Origin: Anabaena cylindrica PCC 7122
GTDB lineage: Bacteria; Cyanobacteriota; Cyanobacteriia; Cyanobacteriales; Nostocaceae
NCBI RefSeq assembly: GCF_000317695.1
Contig: NC_019775.1
Span: forward strand, 1-22,823
DNA length: 22,823 bases
Direction of reading: 5' to 3'
Part shown: positions 8,144-15,951 of the stretch, piece after piece
Layout: each line of letters begins with the position of its first letter
How positions within the stretch are numbered: the stretch's first letter is position 1
Made by a program: the position numbers and the translations under genes
The notes under the pieces: generated by a model
Told to the model about the DNA's origin: nothing
Seen by the model: the letters and a program-made list of their open reading frames with translations, nothing else
Database searches by the model: none

Positions 8144-8168
8144 GCCTTGATTCTGAATCAATCAAGGC
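8144..8168 (-). terminator. Hairpin with U tract on the minus strand
   Basis: GCCTTGATT (8144-8152) and AATCAAGGC (8160-8168) form a perfect 9-bp stem with a 7-nt loop. On the minus strand it is followed by TTTTTTCTT, so it looks like an intrinsic terminator for minus-strand transcription. No minus-strand gene ends here, so it may cut antisense transcripts or act as an attenuator or mRNA end on the plus strand. The 8050-8202 gap holds nothing else that I can name. Confidence 0.5.
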
Positions 8169-8202
8169 ACTTAAGAAAAATTAAGATGTGGAGAATTGTA
8201 AC

Positions 8203-8535
8203 ATGATCAGCACCTTACCAATTTGGTTTAACCAAATAGACAAATCCGTTGCGGCTGCTTTGATTGGAGATGGTTTTGAATTTGTCGGATTGTTGGAAGA
8301 CATCGAAACACCAGATTACTTGGAGGTTGTAACGGGTAGCTGGTCACTGGGTTCTATCTGTTCGACCAATGAATTAATAGTTTTGTCTAACGGTGCAGTT
8401 TTCAGTCTGGATTGTGATGGAGAGAGTTTATTAGAACTCCGGTGGAACAACACTAAAAAACTGATTAGAGAGAAGTTGAGAGATTATCAATTACTACCAA
8501 CCAACCATACACAATTACACTTGTTCGCTGCATAA
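8203..8535 (+). CDS. Unknown protein, 110 aa
   Basis: I choose the ATG at 8203 because GGAG lies 9 nt upstream; a GTG at 8188 would add five residues and places the Shine-Dalgarno inside the gene. The protein has a mixed alpha/beta look (VVTGSWSLGSICSTNELIVLSNG, then AVFSLDCDGESLLELRWN), with a short helix at the C-terminus. No family recognised. It is a separate unit between two hairpins. Confidence 0.6.
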   Translation: MISTLPIWFNQIDKSVAAALIGDGFEFVGLLEDIETPDYLEVVTGSWSLGSICSTNELIVLSNGAVFSLDCDGESLLELRWNNTKKLIREKLRDYQLLPTNHTQLHLFAA

Positions 8536-8540
8536 AAAAA

Positions 8541-8560
8541 GGGAAGCCGCAAAACTTCCC
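8541..8560. terminator. Hairpin after the 110-aa gene
   Basis: GGGAAG (8541-8546) and CTTCCC (8555-8560) form a 6-bp stem with an 8-nt loop, preceded by seven A residues. On the minus strand this is stem plus U7, a terminator; on the plus strand it lies 6 nt after the stop codon and can mark the mRNA end. Confidence 0.45.
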
Positions 8561-8608
8561 AGCTACTTCTGTAAACTCCCAATGTAGGATAATTTACCTA
8601 TTAATTAT

Positions 8609-9229
8609 ATGCCCAAAGCCGCTGCAAAAACCAAGCTAGAAACAGCACAAGAAAAGCTCAAAGACGCTGCTAAACCGCAAGAAACCATCAAGCTTGACCC
8701 TACACCAATTAAAACTAATAACAACCATCAAGCTTCTGTTTTTAACCCTTCTGACTACTTGGCTAGTAACTTATTTGCTGACAGTTCTACCCTCCCTAGA
8801 ACAACCAAAGTAGACGCAGATAAGCAAATTCAATCTATATCTGAGAAGCGGGAAACATTGCGTTTAGTGGGTGCTAATTTGCAACTCAACACTGATGTTT
8901 ATAAAACTGGTTCACTGAGTGAGAAGATGTCGCAAGCTTCTATAACTTGGAGTACCGACAGGATAGGAACTGATACTAAATTAGTTGGTTTAGAAACCGC
9001 CAAAGTTACTCACCAAATAGCCGAAGTTAAACTAGGACAGACACAAGAAAAGCTTACTCATGCTGGTATTGAATTAACAGGATTGCAAGGTGAAACGCCA
9101 CTGCGTCAAGCATTTTGGGTTGCTAAATTAAGCTTGATTGAGTCAAGAATCGCACAAGTTGAGCTTGCTAAATTCCAACTAGATGCCAAGATTGGAGCAA
9201 TTGAATCAGAGGCAGAAAGCATTAATTAA
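8609..9229 (+). CDS. Unknown helical protein, 206 aa
   Basis: The N-terminus is Lys/Ala-rich (MPKAAAKTKLETAQEKLKDA) and the C-terminal 100 residues are helical with repeated Leu/Ile spacing (VTHQIAEVKLGQTQEKL, IESRIAQVELAKFQLD), suggesting a coiled coil. No catalytic motif or membrane segment is visible. The Shine-Dalgarno is weak. It precedes the GIY-YIG and ATPase pair by 35 bp and could belong to the same transcript. Function unknown. Confidence 0.65.
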   Translation: MPKAAAKTKLETAQEKLKDAAKPQETIKLDPTPIKTNNNHQASVFNPSDYLASNLFADSSTLPRTTKVDADKQIQSISEKRETLRLVGANLQLNTDVYKTGSLSEKMSQASITWSTDRIGTDTKLVGLETAKVTHQIAEVKLGQTQEKLTHAGIELTGLQGETPLRQAFWVAKLSLIESRIAQVELAKFQLDAKIGAIESEAESIN

Positions 9230-9238
9230 TCAGTAATA

Positions 9239-9255
9239 GGGGTGTTAATTCACCC
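9239..9255 (+). terminator. Small hairpin before the GIY-YIG gene
   Basis: GGGTG (9240-9244) and CACCC (9251-9255) form a 5-bp stem with a 6-nt loop, followed by TTCTTTAAT. It ends 9 nt before the next ATG. It could be a weak terminator or attenuator, or it could hide the ribosome binding site of the next gene. Confidence 0.35.
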
Positions 9256-9264
9256 TTCTTTAAT

Positions 9265-9768
9265 ATGTACCAATATCAGCAGCATTACACATCACGTAAC
9301 GACCATGAACCCGGATATATCTACTTGATGGAAGCGGTAGGGTATCACGGGTTTTTACCTGGATGCTTAACTAAACGATGCAAAATAGGGTTAAGCCGTA
9401 ACCCACAGCTAAGATTGCAAAACTTTCATGATAATCAGCCACCTTGCGATATACAGATTATCAAAACTATCTATGTAGAAGACATGGCAGCAGTAGAAGC
9501 CAAACTACATAAACAGTTTAAGTATTGCAATGTGAAGTTAGCCAAGTCTAAGGAATGGTTTGACCTTAACCCAGTGGATTTAATGAGGGTCAATTTAGCA
9601 TTTAGCAGATATTCATCCCACGTCATAGCAGATATATCACCAGTAAAAATAAGCTTTGGATTGTTGGGAATAGCAGTTTTAATAATGGCATTAATAGCAA
9701 CACAAACCACACCAAAGCAGCAACAGTTAGAGATTAAACCAATAGTAGAAAGAGGTGTAAATTTATGA
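9265..9768 (+). CDS. GIY-YIG (T5orf172/MUG113-like) nuclease-domain protein with C-terminal membrane helix
   Basis: Residues 17-22 (GYIYLM) and 39-44 (CKIGLS) give the two strands of a GIY-YIG core, followed by R50, the EAKLHKQF helix (E78, H82) and EWFDL (97-101), the pattern of the T5orf172/MUG113 subfamily. After about residue 127 comes one hydrophobic helix (SFGLLGIAVLIMALIA) and a short charged tail. A GIY-YIG domain tethered to the membrane is unusual; the domain would face the cytoplasm if the N-terminus is inside. The stop overlaps the next ATG by 4 nt, so the two products are probably made together. Nuclease activity is inferred from the fold. Confidence 0.8.
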   Translation: MYQYQQHYTSRNDHEPGYIYLMEAVGYHGFLPGCLTKRCKIGLSRNPQLRLQNFHDNQPPCDIQIIKTIYVEDMAAVEAKLHKQFKYCNVKLAKSKEWFDLNPVDLMRVNLAFSRYSSHVIADISPVKISFGLLGIAVLIMALIATQTTPKQQQLEIKPIVERGVNL

Positions 9769-11915
9769 ACTTTCAAACATTACGTAACGGTTTTGTAGTT
9801 GGTAGCTTGGGTGTTTCGTTTACTGGTTTTATCGCATTATTCAGCCCTTATCAGCAGTTCTCACAATTCTTTATAGCATCTGGTTTAGGTAGTTTGGGCG
9901 CATCTTCTTTAGCTATTCAGCAAAGCGAAAAAATCAATAAGCGCAAGTCTAAAAAGTTTCTGACTGAGATTGAAACTTTAAAAAACGACACTGAGCATTT
10001 TAGTAAATTACTACAAACTAAACATCAAGAATTAGTCAAGGTTACAGAAGAACGTGATAAATATTTAGAAACTGGTAATTCTATATTATTTTCTTTGGAA
10101 GATATGAAGGCAGAATTAGCACTAGCCAAGGAAGCGCTACAAAATACTAGAGACATAAACATTGATTCAGCCGTTACAACGTTAAGAGAATCGCTAGAAG
10201 AGGCAGTAAAACAAGTTAACGCTCTCATTCCCTTTCTGGTCAAAAAATACCCAGATGTAAAATCAAATTGTCAAGAATTAGCAGCACAATTCAATGACGA
10301 TGTAAAATTGATGTCTGCTCAAATTGGGGTAATTAGTGACAATAACAGTTTGACAAATGAGGAATTAATAGCGGCTTGTTTAGCAGTTCAGCATGAGATT
10401 ATTTTAAAAGGCAGTTCCATTAAAGCCAAGTTATACAAAGCAGCGTGTGACCACCTACAGAGGCAGTTTTATGGTGTAATTCCTGTGGCTGAACATGAGG
10501 AAAAATTAACGGCAATTAAAGACTACTACAGCCGCAATTTAAAAGCTATTCAGGAGGAATTTAGCCAAGTTGCTGATAGCTGTATTAATGCTTATAAATC
10601 AGACTTTCATGAAGTCGTTAATGATGGTTTAGCGCAAAGTCAAGATTTAGAGAAGTTACAGAATGAGATAGTTTCACTCAATGGTAAGTTACAAGATTTA
10701 TCTAAACCATTGCAACTAGTAGGAACTTCAGAAGCTGCTAGGGTAGGTAATTCAATCATCAATTACTATCATTCAAAGTTAGGAATTACCCTTGATGGTT
10801 TGGACTTTAGCAGCACAGATTCGGGTTATAAATTACTGTTTCATTTGTCCAGAAACAACCGTTTTATTGACACTGCGACATTAAACGACGGCAACAACCC
10901 AGACAAGATTAAAGAATTATCAGGTAGCTTGAATAGTCCCAAGTTTAACCAGTCCGAACGGTCTAACTATGTGAGTTTAGACATTGAACTGCGTAAGGTG
11001 GAGAAGAAAACCGCAACGATAGAAGACATCCGACGATTAATTGAACCATCTGCAAAGTTTGGTGATGTTGTACGTCGTTATCATGACTCAAAACCTACTC
11101 TCAGAGTTATGACCCGGACGGGAGGCGGTAAAGGTATTGCAGTTAAAAATCTACTTCACCATTACGTCAATAATTTGGAGGGTTGGGAACTGTGGCTAAG
11201 TGACCCTCAACACGGTTCATTTGAGGATTATTGGAATTGTCCTAAAATTGCCAAATCTCCCACAGAAGCCAGTAATATTTTAGAACTGTTTATCAATGAG
11301 TTCACAGATCGCAAAAACAATCAATCATTTAACCCAGATATTTCAGTGATGGGTATTTTTGACGAATGTGATAAAACCTTTGATAGAAAAGAAAAAGCAG
11401 GTATAGCACAAGTCTGGACAGAGATTAGACACCGGAAAATGAAGCTTTGTCTAATTGGTCAATCTGGTGAAGTAGGTAAACAGGGTTGGACGTGGGATGA
11501 AATGAATAACTGTAGTTTAATGTTTATTGGTGACGCTATTGGAACAGCAATAAAACACGCTGATGACATGGGATGGTCAAGCGATATGAAGACCAAAATA
11601 CCATCTATCTATGCAAAGGTTAGTGAGTTTTTCAATCAACAAAATGCTGACATCCCAGTTAAAAATCAGTACCGTTTTTGCCTACTCATAGATGGCATGA
11701 AATGGGACTTTGTAGAGATTCCACCAGCTTTAGAGGGTGAATTAGTAAATAATAAATCTTGGTTAGTTTCAAGCCCTTGGCAGTCAAAAGCATTAAGCCA
11801 GGGTGAAGCTACAGCTTGTGTTCATTGTGGCAGCGTTAACGTAAAACGGAACGGTAAAGCAGGTGAGAAGCAGCGTTACAAATGCTCAGACTGTGGTAAA
11901 AGCTTTACAGTTTAA
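9765..11915 (+). CDS. Membrane-anchored coiled-coil ATPase with C-terminal zinc ribbon, 716 aa
   Basis: Order of parts: two N-terminal hydrophobic segments (about 9-27 and 31-49); a long charged coiled coil (about 52-310); then a P-loop ATPase core. Walker A reads TRTGGGKGIAVK (K456), an FtsK/VirD4/HerA-like variant with Gly instead of Ser/Thr after the Lys. Walker B is VMGIFDECDK (D533, E534), and LCLIGQSGEVG resembles a sensor strand. The last 35 residues form a CxxC-x18-CxxC zinc ribbon (C685, C688, C707, C710) like those of IS1-type transposases. It overlaps the GIY-YIG gene. The build suggests a DNA pump or coupling protein at the membrane. No relaxase or secretion genes are nearby, so conjugation is not supported; defence or DNA movement are alternatives. 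Confidence 0.75.
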   Translation: MNFQTLRNGFVVGSLGVSFTGFIALFSPYQQFSQFFIASGLGSLGASSLAIQQSEKINKRKSKKFLTEIETLKNDTEHFSKLLQTKHQELVKVTEERDKYLETGNSILFSLEDMKAELALAKEALQNTRDINIDSAVTTLRESLEEAVKQVNALIPFLVKKYPDVKSNCQELAAQFNDDVKLMSAQIGVISDNNSLTNEELIAACLAVQHEIILKGSSIKAKLYKAACDHLQRQFYGVIPVAEHEEKLTAIKDYYSRNLKAIQEEFSQVADSCINAYKSDFHEVVNDGLAQSQDLEKLQNEIVSLNGKLQDLSKPLQLVGTSEAARVGNSIINYYHSKLGITLDGLDFSSTDSGYKLLFHLSRNNRFIDTATLNDGNNPDKIKELSGSLNSPKFNQSERSNYVSLDIELRKVEKKTATIEDIRRLIEPSAKFGDVVRRYHDSKPTLRVMTRTGGGKGIAVKNLLHHYVNNLEGWELWLSDPQHGSFEDYWNCPKIAKSPTEASNILELFINEFTDRKNNQSFNPDISVMGIFDECDKTFDRKEKAGIAQVWTEIRHRKMKLCLIGQSGEVGKQGWTWDEMNNCSLMFIGDAIGTAIKHADDMGWSSDMKTKIPSIYAKVSEFFNQQNADIPVKNQYRFCLLIDGMKWDFVEIPPALEGELVNNKSWLVSSPWQSKALSQGEATACVHCGSVNVKRNGKAGEKQRYKCSDCGKSFTV

Positions 11916-13297
11916 GAAGATTTCCAATGTTTTGGTCTTTCTATGTTCTCAGGTAAGATAGTTTTTTCATCACCTATTGCTAATTGAATTTGTTCTGATG
12001 TAAGCCCTTTTGCTCTAGCGAAGTCAGCGCCAGTGAGGTTAGCTTTTATAAGAGTAGCGCCAGTGAGATCAGCACCAGTGAAATCAGCACCAGTGAGGTT
12101 AGCTCTAGCGAGGTTAGCTTCAGTGAGGTTAGCGTTTAAGAGGAATGCGTCAGCCAGAATGGCGCTATCGAGCATGGCGCTATCGAGCATGGCGTTAGTG
12201 AGGATGGCTTTAGTAAGGTTGGCTCCAGTGAGGATGGCTTCTGAGAGGGTTGCTTCAATGAGTTGAGCTTTATAGAGGTTCGTGTTACTGAGGTTGGCTC
12301 CGTTGAGGTCAGTTTCAAAGAGAGTGGCGTTAGTAAGGGTGGCGTTAGTAAGGTTGGTTTCTTCTAGGTAGGCTCTAGTGAGGTCGGCTTTTTCTAGGTA
12401 GGCTCTAGTGAGGTCGGCTTTATAAAGATTTGCTTCAATGAGTTTGGCTTGAGTGAGGTTGGTTTTATAAAGGGTGGCGTTAGTGAGGTCAGCACCAATG
12501 AGGATTGCTTCTGAGAGGATTGCTTCTGAGAGGATTGCTTCTGAGAGGATTGCTTCAGTGAGTTTGGCTCTATTTAGGTTGGCTTGACTAATATTTATAT
12601 TGGATAAATTGAGTCTTTTATCTTCTAAATTTGTATGCTTATGTCGCGCAATTACAGTAAGGCATTCTTGAATATCAAGACAAAGTTTTGGTAATTTATT
12701 AAGCTCTTTTACCTTTTTAATATTTAGCCATTCGTCTATTAACGGGTTATTTTTCTGTGCCTTATTCTGTATTTTTTCCGGTGCATTCTCACGTATAAAA
12801 GCTGTAAGAACTTCCATTACTGTCCGATGGTCTTTTTCTGAATCTTTAGCAATTCTTTCTAATGTATAAATCCCTCCTAAACGAACTTCAATTTTTTCGC
12901 TTGCAAGCTGTTCTATAGCTTTAGAAAAACGTTCTGTAATTTGCTTATCTTCTGCTATTTGTGCATTTTCTAACGCTGCTTTAGCGCTTTCTTCCATAGC
13001 ATCAGCACGTCTAGCTGCAAAAATAGCATTAATAATAATAGCAATTCCACCAAAAATTGTAGCTACAGTTTTTAAAGCTTCAGATTCATTCTTAATAAAA
13101 TTTTCTGGTGTACTTTCATAAGAAATAAACTTAATAAACCCAAATACCAAAGCAGATACAAGTAAAAATATTGCAATATATATACTCGCTATTAGCCAAT
13201 AATTAAATGAGTTTTTATTATCATTAACTTCTCTATTATCAGGCATATTCAATAGCAATCTTAATGATAAGCAAGAAAAAATTAATAACCTCTCCAT
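11912..13297 (-). CDS. Pentapeptide-repeat membrane protein, 461 aa
   Basis: Two hydrophobic segments (about 33-57 and 77-95) are followed by a helical linker (about 100-215) with VRLGGIYTLERIAKDS, a stretch often seen before pentapeptide repeats in cyanobacteria. About 40 A(D/N)LxxA repeats follow (about 228-430), which fold as a right-handed beta-helix. Three exact LSEAI units and two TRAYLE units are near-identical at DNA level. The start is open: ATG at 13297 overlaps the upstream gene by 16 nt, and ATG at 13246 (residue 18) would begin MPDNREVN just before the first membrane helix and is the more natural N-terminus. It ends tail-to-tail, 4 nt over the ATPase gene. Function of the family is mostly unknown. 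Confidence 0.85.
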   Translation of the reverse strand: MERLLIFSCLSLRLLLNMPDNREVNDNKNSFNYWLIASIYIAIFLLVSALVFGFIKFISYESTPENFIKNESEALKTVATIFGGIAIIINAIFAARRADAMEESAKAALENAQIAEDKQITERFSKAIEQLASEKIEVRLGGIYTLERIAKDSEKDHRTVMEVLTAFIRENAPEKIQNKAQKNNPLIDEWLNIKKVKELNKLPKLCLDIQECLTVIARHKHTNLEDKRLNLSNINISQANLNRAKLTEAILSEAILSEAILSEAILIGADLTNATLYKTNLTQAKLIEANLYKADLTRAYLEKADLTRAYLEETNLTNATLTNATLFETDLNGANLSNTNLYKAQLIEATLSEAILTGANLTKAILTNAMLDSAMLDSAILADAFLLNANLTEANLARANLTGADFTGADLTGATLIKANLTGADFARAKGLTSEQIQLAIGDEKTILPENIERPKHWKSS

Positions 13298-13797
13298 TTA
13301 TCAAAGAGAAATTTTATTCCTGTGCTTATTAAAAAGCCACTAATTAAAAATATAAATGCACTATTGAATAGATTAGAAATATCGGGTGCAAAGTTAGAAA
13401 TTTTAGAAAAGACAAACACAAACAGTCCTACCGAAATTACTGCACGTAAAAATATCTCTTTGTTCCATGCTGCCAACACACCTACACAAAGTGGTACAAA
13501 GCAGTAAATTGTATGTGTGACGCTATTAGCGATATCTAAAAAAGGCTGTACAAGAGTTGGAAAAGAAGTCATGGTTTGATTTGTGTCGAATTTTAACAGT
13601 AATAGTACATTATCTACCAGTATAAAAATATTGGCAAGTATCAAGAAAAATAAGGGCGTTATAGCGACGATAGAAAATAAAATTAGTAAAGCGTAACCTC
13701 CGTAAATGTTCTGTAAATGTAAGCTGTAAATCACGGGGTCTACAGGCAAGCAATGAAAATCAACAGGCACGGACGCGCCAAAGTGCTGACACAGCAA
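13282..13797 (-). CDS. Multi-pass membrane protein, up to 171 aa
   Basis: About four hydrophobic stretches are visible: YALLILFSIVAITPLFFLIL with its continuation, HTIYCFVPLCVGVLAA, AVISVGLFVFVF and FIFLISGFLISTGI. The longest frame starts at 13797, but its first 45 bp overlap the 5' end of the recombinase gene on the other strand, so the true start is probably further in: GTG at 13719 or ATG at 13572 are candidates. A GGAGG at about 13696 has no standard start codon in frame after it. It lies just upstream of the pentapeptide-repeat gene and probably shares its transcript. No family recognised. Confidence 0.6.
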   Translation of the reverse strand: MLCQHFGASVPVDFHCLPVDPVIYSLHLQNIYGGYALLILFSIVAITPLFFLILANIFILVDNVLLLLKFDTNQTMTSFPTLVQPFLDIANSVTHTIYCFVPLCVGVLAAWNKEIFLRAVISVGLFVFVFSKISNFAPDISNLFNSAFIFLISGFLISTGIKFLFDKWRGY

Positions 13798-14406
13798 GAA
13801 ATACAGTTAATTTTTAGTCAAGGTCTAGACAACGACCGTGACCGGATGCTGTTTGGTGTGTGCTTATTTAGTGCCTGTAGGATTAGAGAATGTGTAACCC
13901 TGATGACGGGGGATGTTTACACACCCTTGGGTGAAGTTAGATCGCAATTCATAATTAGAAAATCCAACACCAAAGGTAAACTGGCCACACGAACCATCCC
14001 AGTGATTGAAGACCTACGGCGGTTATTGGCTGAACATTACCGAATAGCAGGTTATGATTACCTGTTCCCTGGTAGAAGCAATGGACATATCAGCCACGAT
14101 TCAGCAGCGCGTATTTTAAGGAAAGCTTGTACCCAAGTAGGAATTACTGGAGTTAGTACCCATAGTTTTAGAAGGACAGCCTTAACCCAGATGAGTAATG
14201 CTGGCATACCTTTAAGGGTGATTCAGGAATTGTCAGGGCATAGGAATTTAGAACAGTTGCAAAGGTATTTAGAAGTGAGTGATGAACAGGTGTTAGGGGC
14301 TGTTTCTGCCTTATCAATGCTGTCACCTGTGGGTGATGTCGTCAAATCGGTATTTAACGACTTGAATAGAACTGAAGCTACACGCTTGGAAACTAAACAA
14401 GACTAG
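13753..14406 (+). CDS. Short tyrosine recombinase (integrase catalytic domain), 217 aa
   Basis: The complete catalytic set is present: R43 in ACRIRE, a lysine in the KSNTKGK hairpin (about 70-76), HSFRRT (H137, R140), GHRNL (H163) and Y172 in QRYLEV. The protein has only the catalytic domain; the N-terminal core-binding domain of XerC/D or phage integrases is absent, as in many short cyanobacterial integrases. It may invert, integrate or resolve plasmid forms at a site not identified here. It is unrelated in detail to the protelomerase at 19038-20072. The start overlaps the opposite-strand membrane protein frame. Confidence 0.9.
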   Translation: MKINRHGRAKVLTQQEIQLIFSQGLDNDRDRMLFGVCLFSACRIRECVTLMTGDVYTPLGEVRSQFIIRKSNTKGKLATRTIPVIEDLRRLLAEHYRIAGYDYLFPGRSNGHISHDSAARILRKACTQVGITGVSTHSFRRTALTQMSNAGIPLRVIQELSGHRNLEQLQRYLEVSDEQVLGAVSALSMLSPVGDVVKSVFNDLNRTEATRLETKQD

Positions 14407-14457
14407 ATTTATTTAACCGTAGTTTTTAGTATTTAGAAGCGAAAACGGGGCTTTGGC

Positions 14458-14485
14458 TTTAGAATAATAGTACTATTATTCTAAA
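14458..14485. repeat. 28-bp perfect palindrome
   Basis: The half-sequence TTTAGAATAATAGT (14458-14471) is followed directly by its reverse complement. It lies 51 bp after the recombinase stop and 80 bp before the toxin-antitoxin pair. It could be a bidirectional terminator (though AT-rich), an operator of the antitoxin, or a recombination site. Confidence 0.8.
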
Positions 14486-14565
14486 AATCAAGTCCACCTA
14501 AAAGCTATAAACCCATAACAGGGTTTTGCGAATTAATCTGATCTCCGTAATAAGAGACTAAAAAA

Positions 14566-14979
14566 ATGGAAACCCTTAACACAGTAAAAGATGTGATATC
14601 TCGTAACATTGATGACATTTCGCGCAATGTCATCATGATTAATAATTTTGAAGATATTGCTACTGAAAGCCAAGTTAGGACTGTTTTTAATCAGCTAGAA
14701 AAAGAAGGCAAAATCATAAAAATTGGTGAAAATTGTTATGCTAAAGCAGTTATCTCACCTTTATCTAAACGCTTAGTGCCTCGTAAAGCATTACGTGAAT
14801 TAGCAACTGAGTTTTTGGGATATTTAAACATAGAAGTTGTACCGTCAAGCTATGACAGAGCTTACAACGAAGGACGGACAACCCAAGTCCCCACTGGACG
14901 GGTCATTGGTGTTAAAGAACCTGTTTCCCTAGAATTTGGCTATGACGGTAAATTTGTAACCTTTGAATACGTTGCTTAA
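14566..14979 (+). CDS. AbiEi/DUF6088-like antitoxin, 137 aa
   Basis: The N-terminal half reads as a winged helix (TESQVRTVFNQLEKEGKIIKI, then a GENCYAKA wing) and the second half (LVPRKALRELATEFLGYL) resembles DUF6088 proteins, which lie in front of AbiEii-type nucleotidyltransferase toxins. It should repress its own promoter and counter the toxin. The toxin frame begins 17 bp before this stop, giving a tight operon. Family recognition is from motif memory; the pairing with the next gene strengthens it. Confidence 0.8.
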   Translation: METLNTVKDVISRNIDDISRNVIMINNFEDIATESQVRTVFNQLEKEGKIIKIGENCYAKAVISPLSKRLVPRKALRELATEFLGYLNIEVVPSSYDRAYNEGRTTQVPTGRVIGVKEPVSLEFGYDGKFVTFEYVA

Positions 14980-15928
14980 TCTATATCCTGTGAGTGCGTC
15001 TATTGATCCAAGCTTATTAGAAGTTATTGCCAGTGATCTTGGCGTTGATCCTTCCTTTGTTGAAAAGGATTGGTATGCTATGAGAATAATAGCTGCCTTG
15101 ATTACTGTTGATAAGCTTGGTATAAAATTAGTTTTTGCGGGTGGGACTAGCTTATCGAAAGGATTTGGTTTAATTAAGAGGTTTTCAGAAGACCTTGATT
15201 TCAAGGTCATTTTACCGATTTTAGAACCCACTCGGAAAGAACGCAGTAAATATAAAAATGAAATTTTAGATGTAATTCGTAACAGTAGTTCAGATTGGTC
15301 ATTGAATGAGAGCGACATAAAAGCTCGTGATAACAATAGTCAAGTTACTTGCAGTATTACTTACCAACAAAATTTTAAACAAGATATTGCGCTTCGTCCT
15401 TATATAAAATTAGATATCAAATTTACCTCGCTCGTCTTACCTGTTGAAGAAAAACCTTTAACATCTTTTATATCTCAAGCAATGGAATTGCCGCCAGAAG
15501 TTCCATTAATTGCTTGTTGTTCACCTGTAGAAACAGCCGCAGAAAAATTAAGTGCTTTAACTTGGCGAATTTTGACTAGAAATCGAGAAAATGAACATGA
15601 TGATCCATCCATTATTCGCCATTTATATGATTTAACAGCATTAAATCAAACGATTAAAGATTACCAAAGCTTCTCAAGTTTGGTTTCTAAATTTATGCAA
15701 GAAGATGTTAATAGCAACAGAGGAAAAATTCAATCTTTATCTATACCTAAAGTCGAATTATTACCAAAGATGTTTGAGCAGTTAGAGTCAGATCCTATTT
15801 ACCATGAGGAATACACAAGATTTGTAGAGGGGATGTCCTACGCTACAGAAGATGAATGCCCTGCTTTTGAGGAATGTATAGAAACTGTTAAAAGTATAGT
15901 AGCCAGATTAGAATTAGCTTTTGATTAG
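14963..15928 (+). CDS. AbiEii/AbiGii-type nucleotidyltransferase toxin, 321 aa
   Basis: The nucleotidyltransferase signature is plain: FAGGTSLSKGFG (G60-S65, K66) and, 10 residues on, SEDLDF (D77, D79), the metal-binding pair of the AbiEii/MenT group. Later ETAAEKLSAL and RHLYDL fit the family. Such toxins transfer nucleotides to tRNA or other acceptors and halt growth, giving phage abortive infection and plasmid stability. The proposed start is TTG at 14963 (a second TTG lies at 14972); no in-frame ATG lies near the expected N-terminus. Translation is probably coupled to the antitoxin. Confidence 0.85.
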   Translation: MNTLLNLYPVSASIDPSLLEVIASDLGVDPSFVEKDWYAMRIIAALITVDKLGIKLVFAGGTSLSKGFGLIKRFSEDLDFKVILPILEPTRKERSKYKNEILDVIRNSSSDWSLNESDIKARDNNSQVTCSITYQQNFKQDIALRPYIKLDIKFTSLVLPVEEKPLTSFISQAMELPPEVPLIACCSPVETAAEKLSALTWRILTRNRENEHDDPSIIRHLYDLTALNQTIKDYQSFSSLVSKFMQEDVNSNRGKIQSLSIPKVELLPKMFEQLESDPIYHEEYTRFVEGMSYATEDECPAFEECIETVKSIVARLELAFD

Positions 15929-15951
15929 TTTATAAAGTATAACCGCTATTT

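Noticed and set aside
8188..8202. GTG start adding five residues to the 110-aa protein
   Set aside because: The GGAG ribosome site would lie inside the gene; ATG at 8203 has the correct spacing.
11811..11912. Inserted transposase fragment (IS1-like zinc ribbon)
   Set aside because: The zinc ribbon is in frame at the C-terminus of the ATPase gene with no repeats or further transposase sequence; a domain fusion is the simpler reading.
12033..12318. Alternative frames in the pentapeptide-repeat gene
   Set aside because: They are periodic shadows of the repeat coding strand on both strands.
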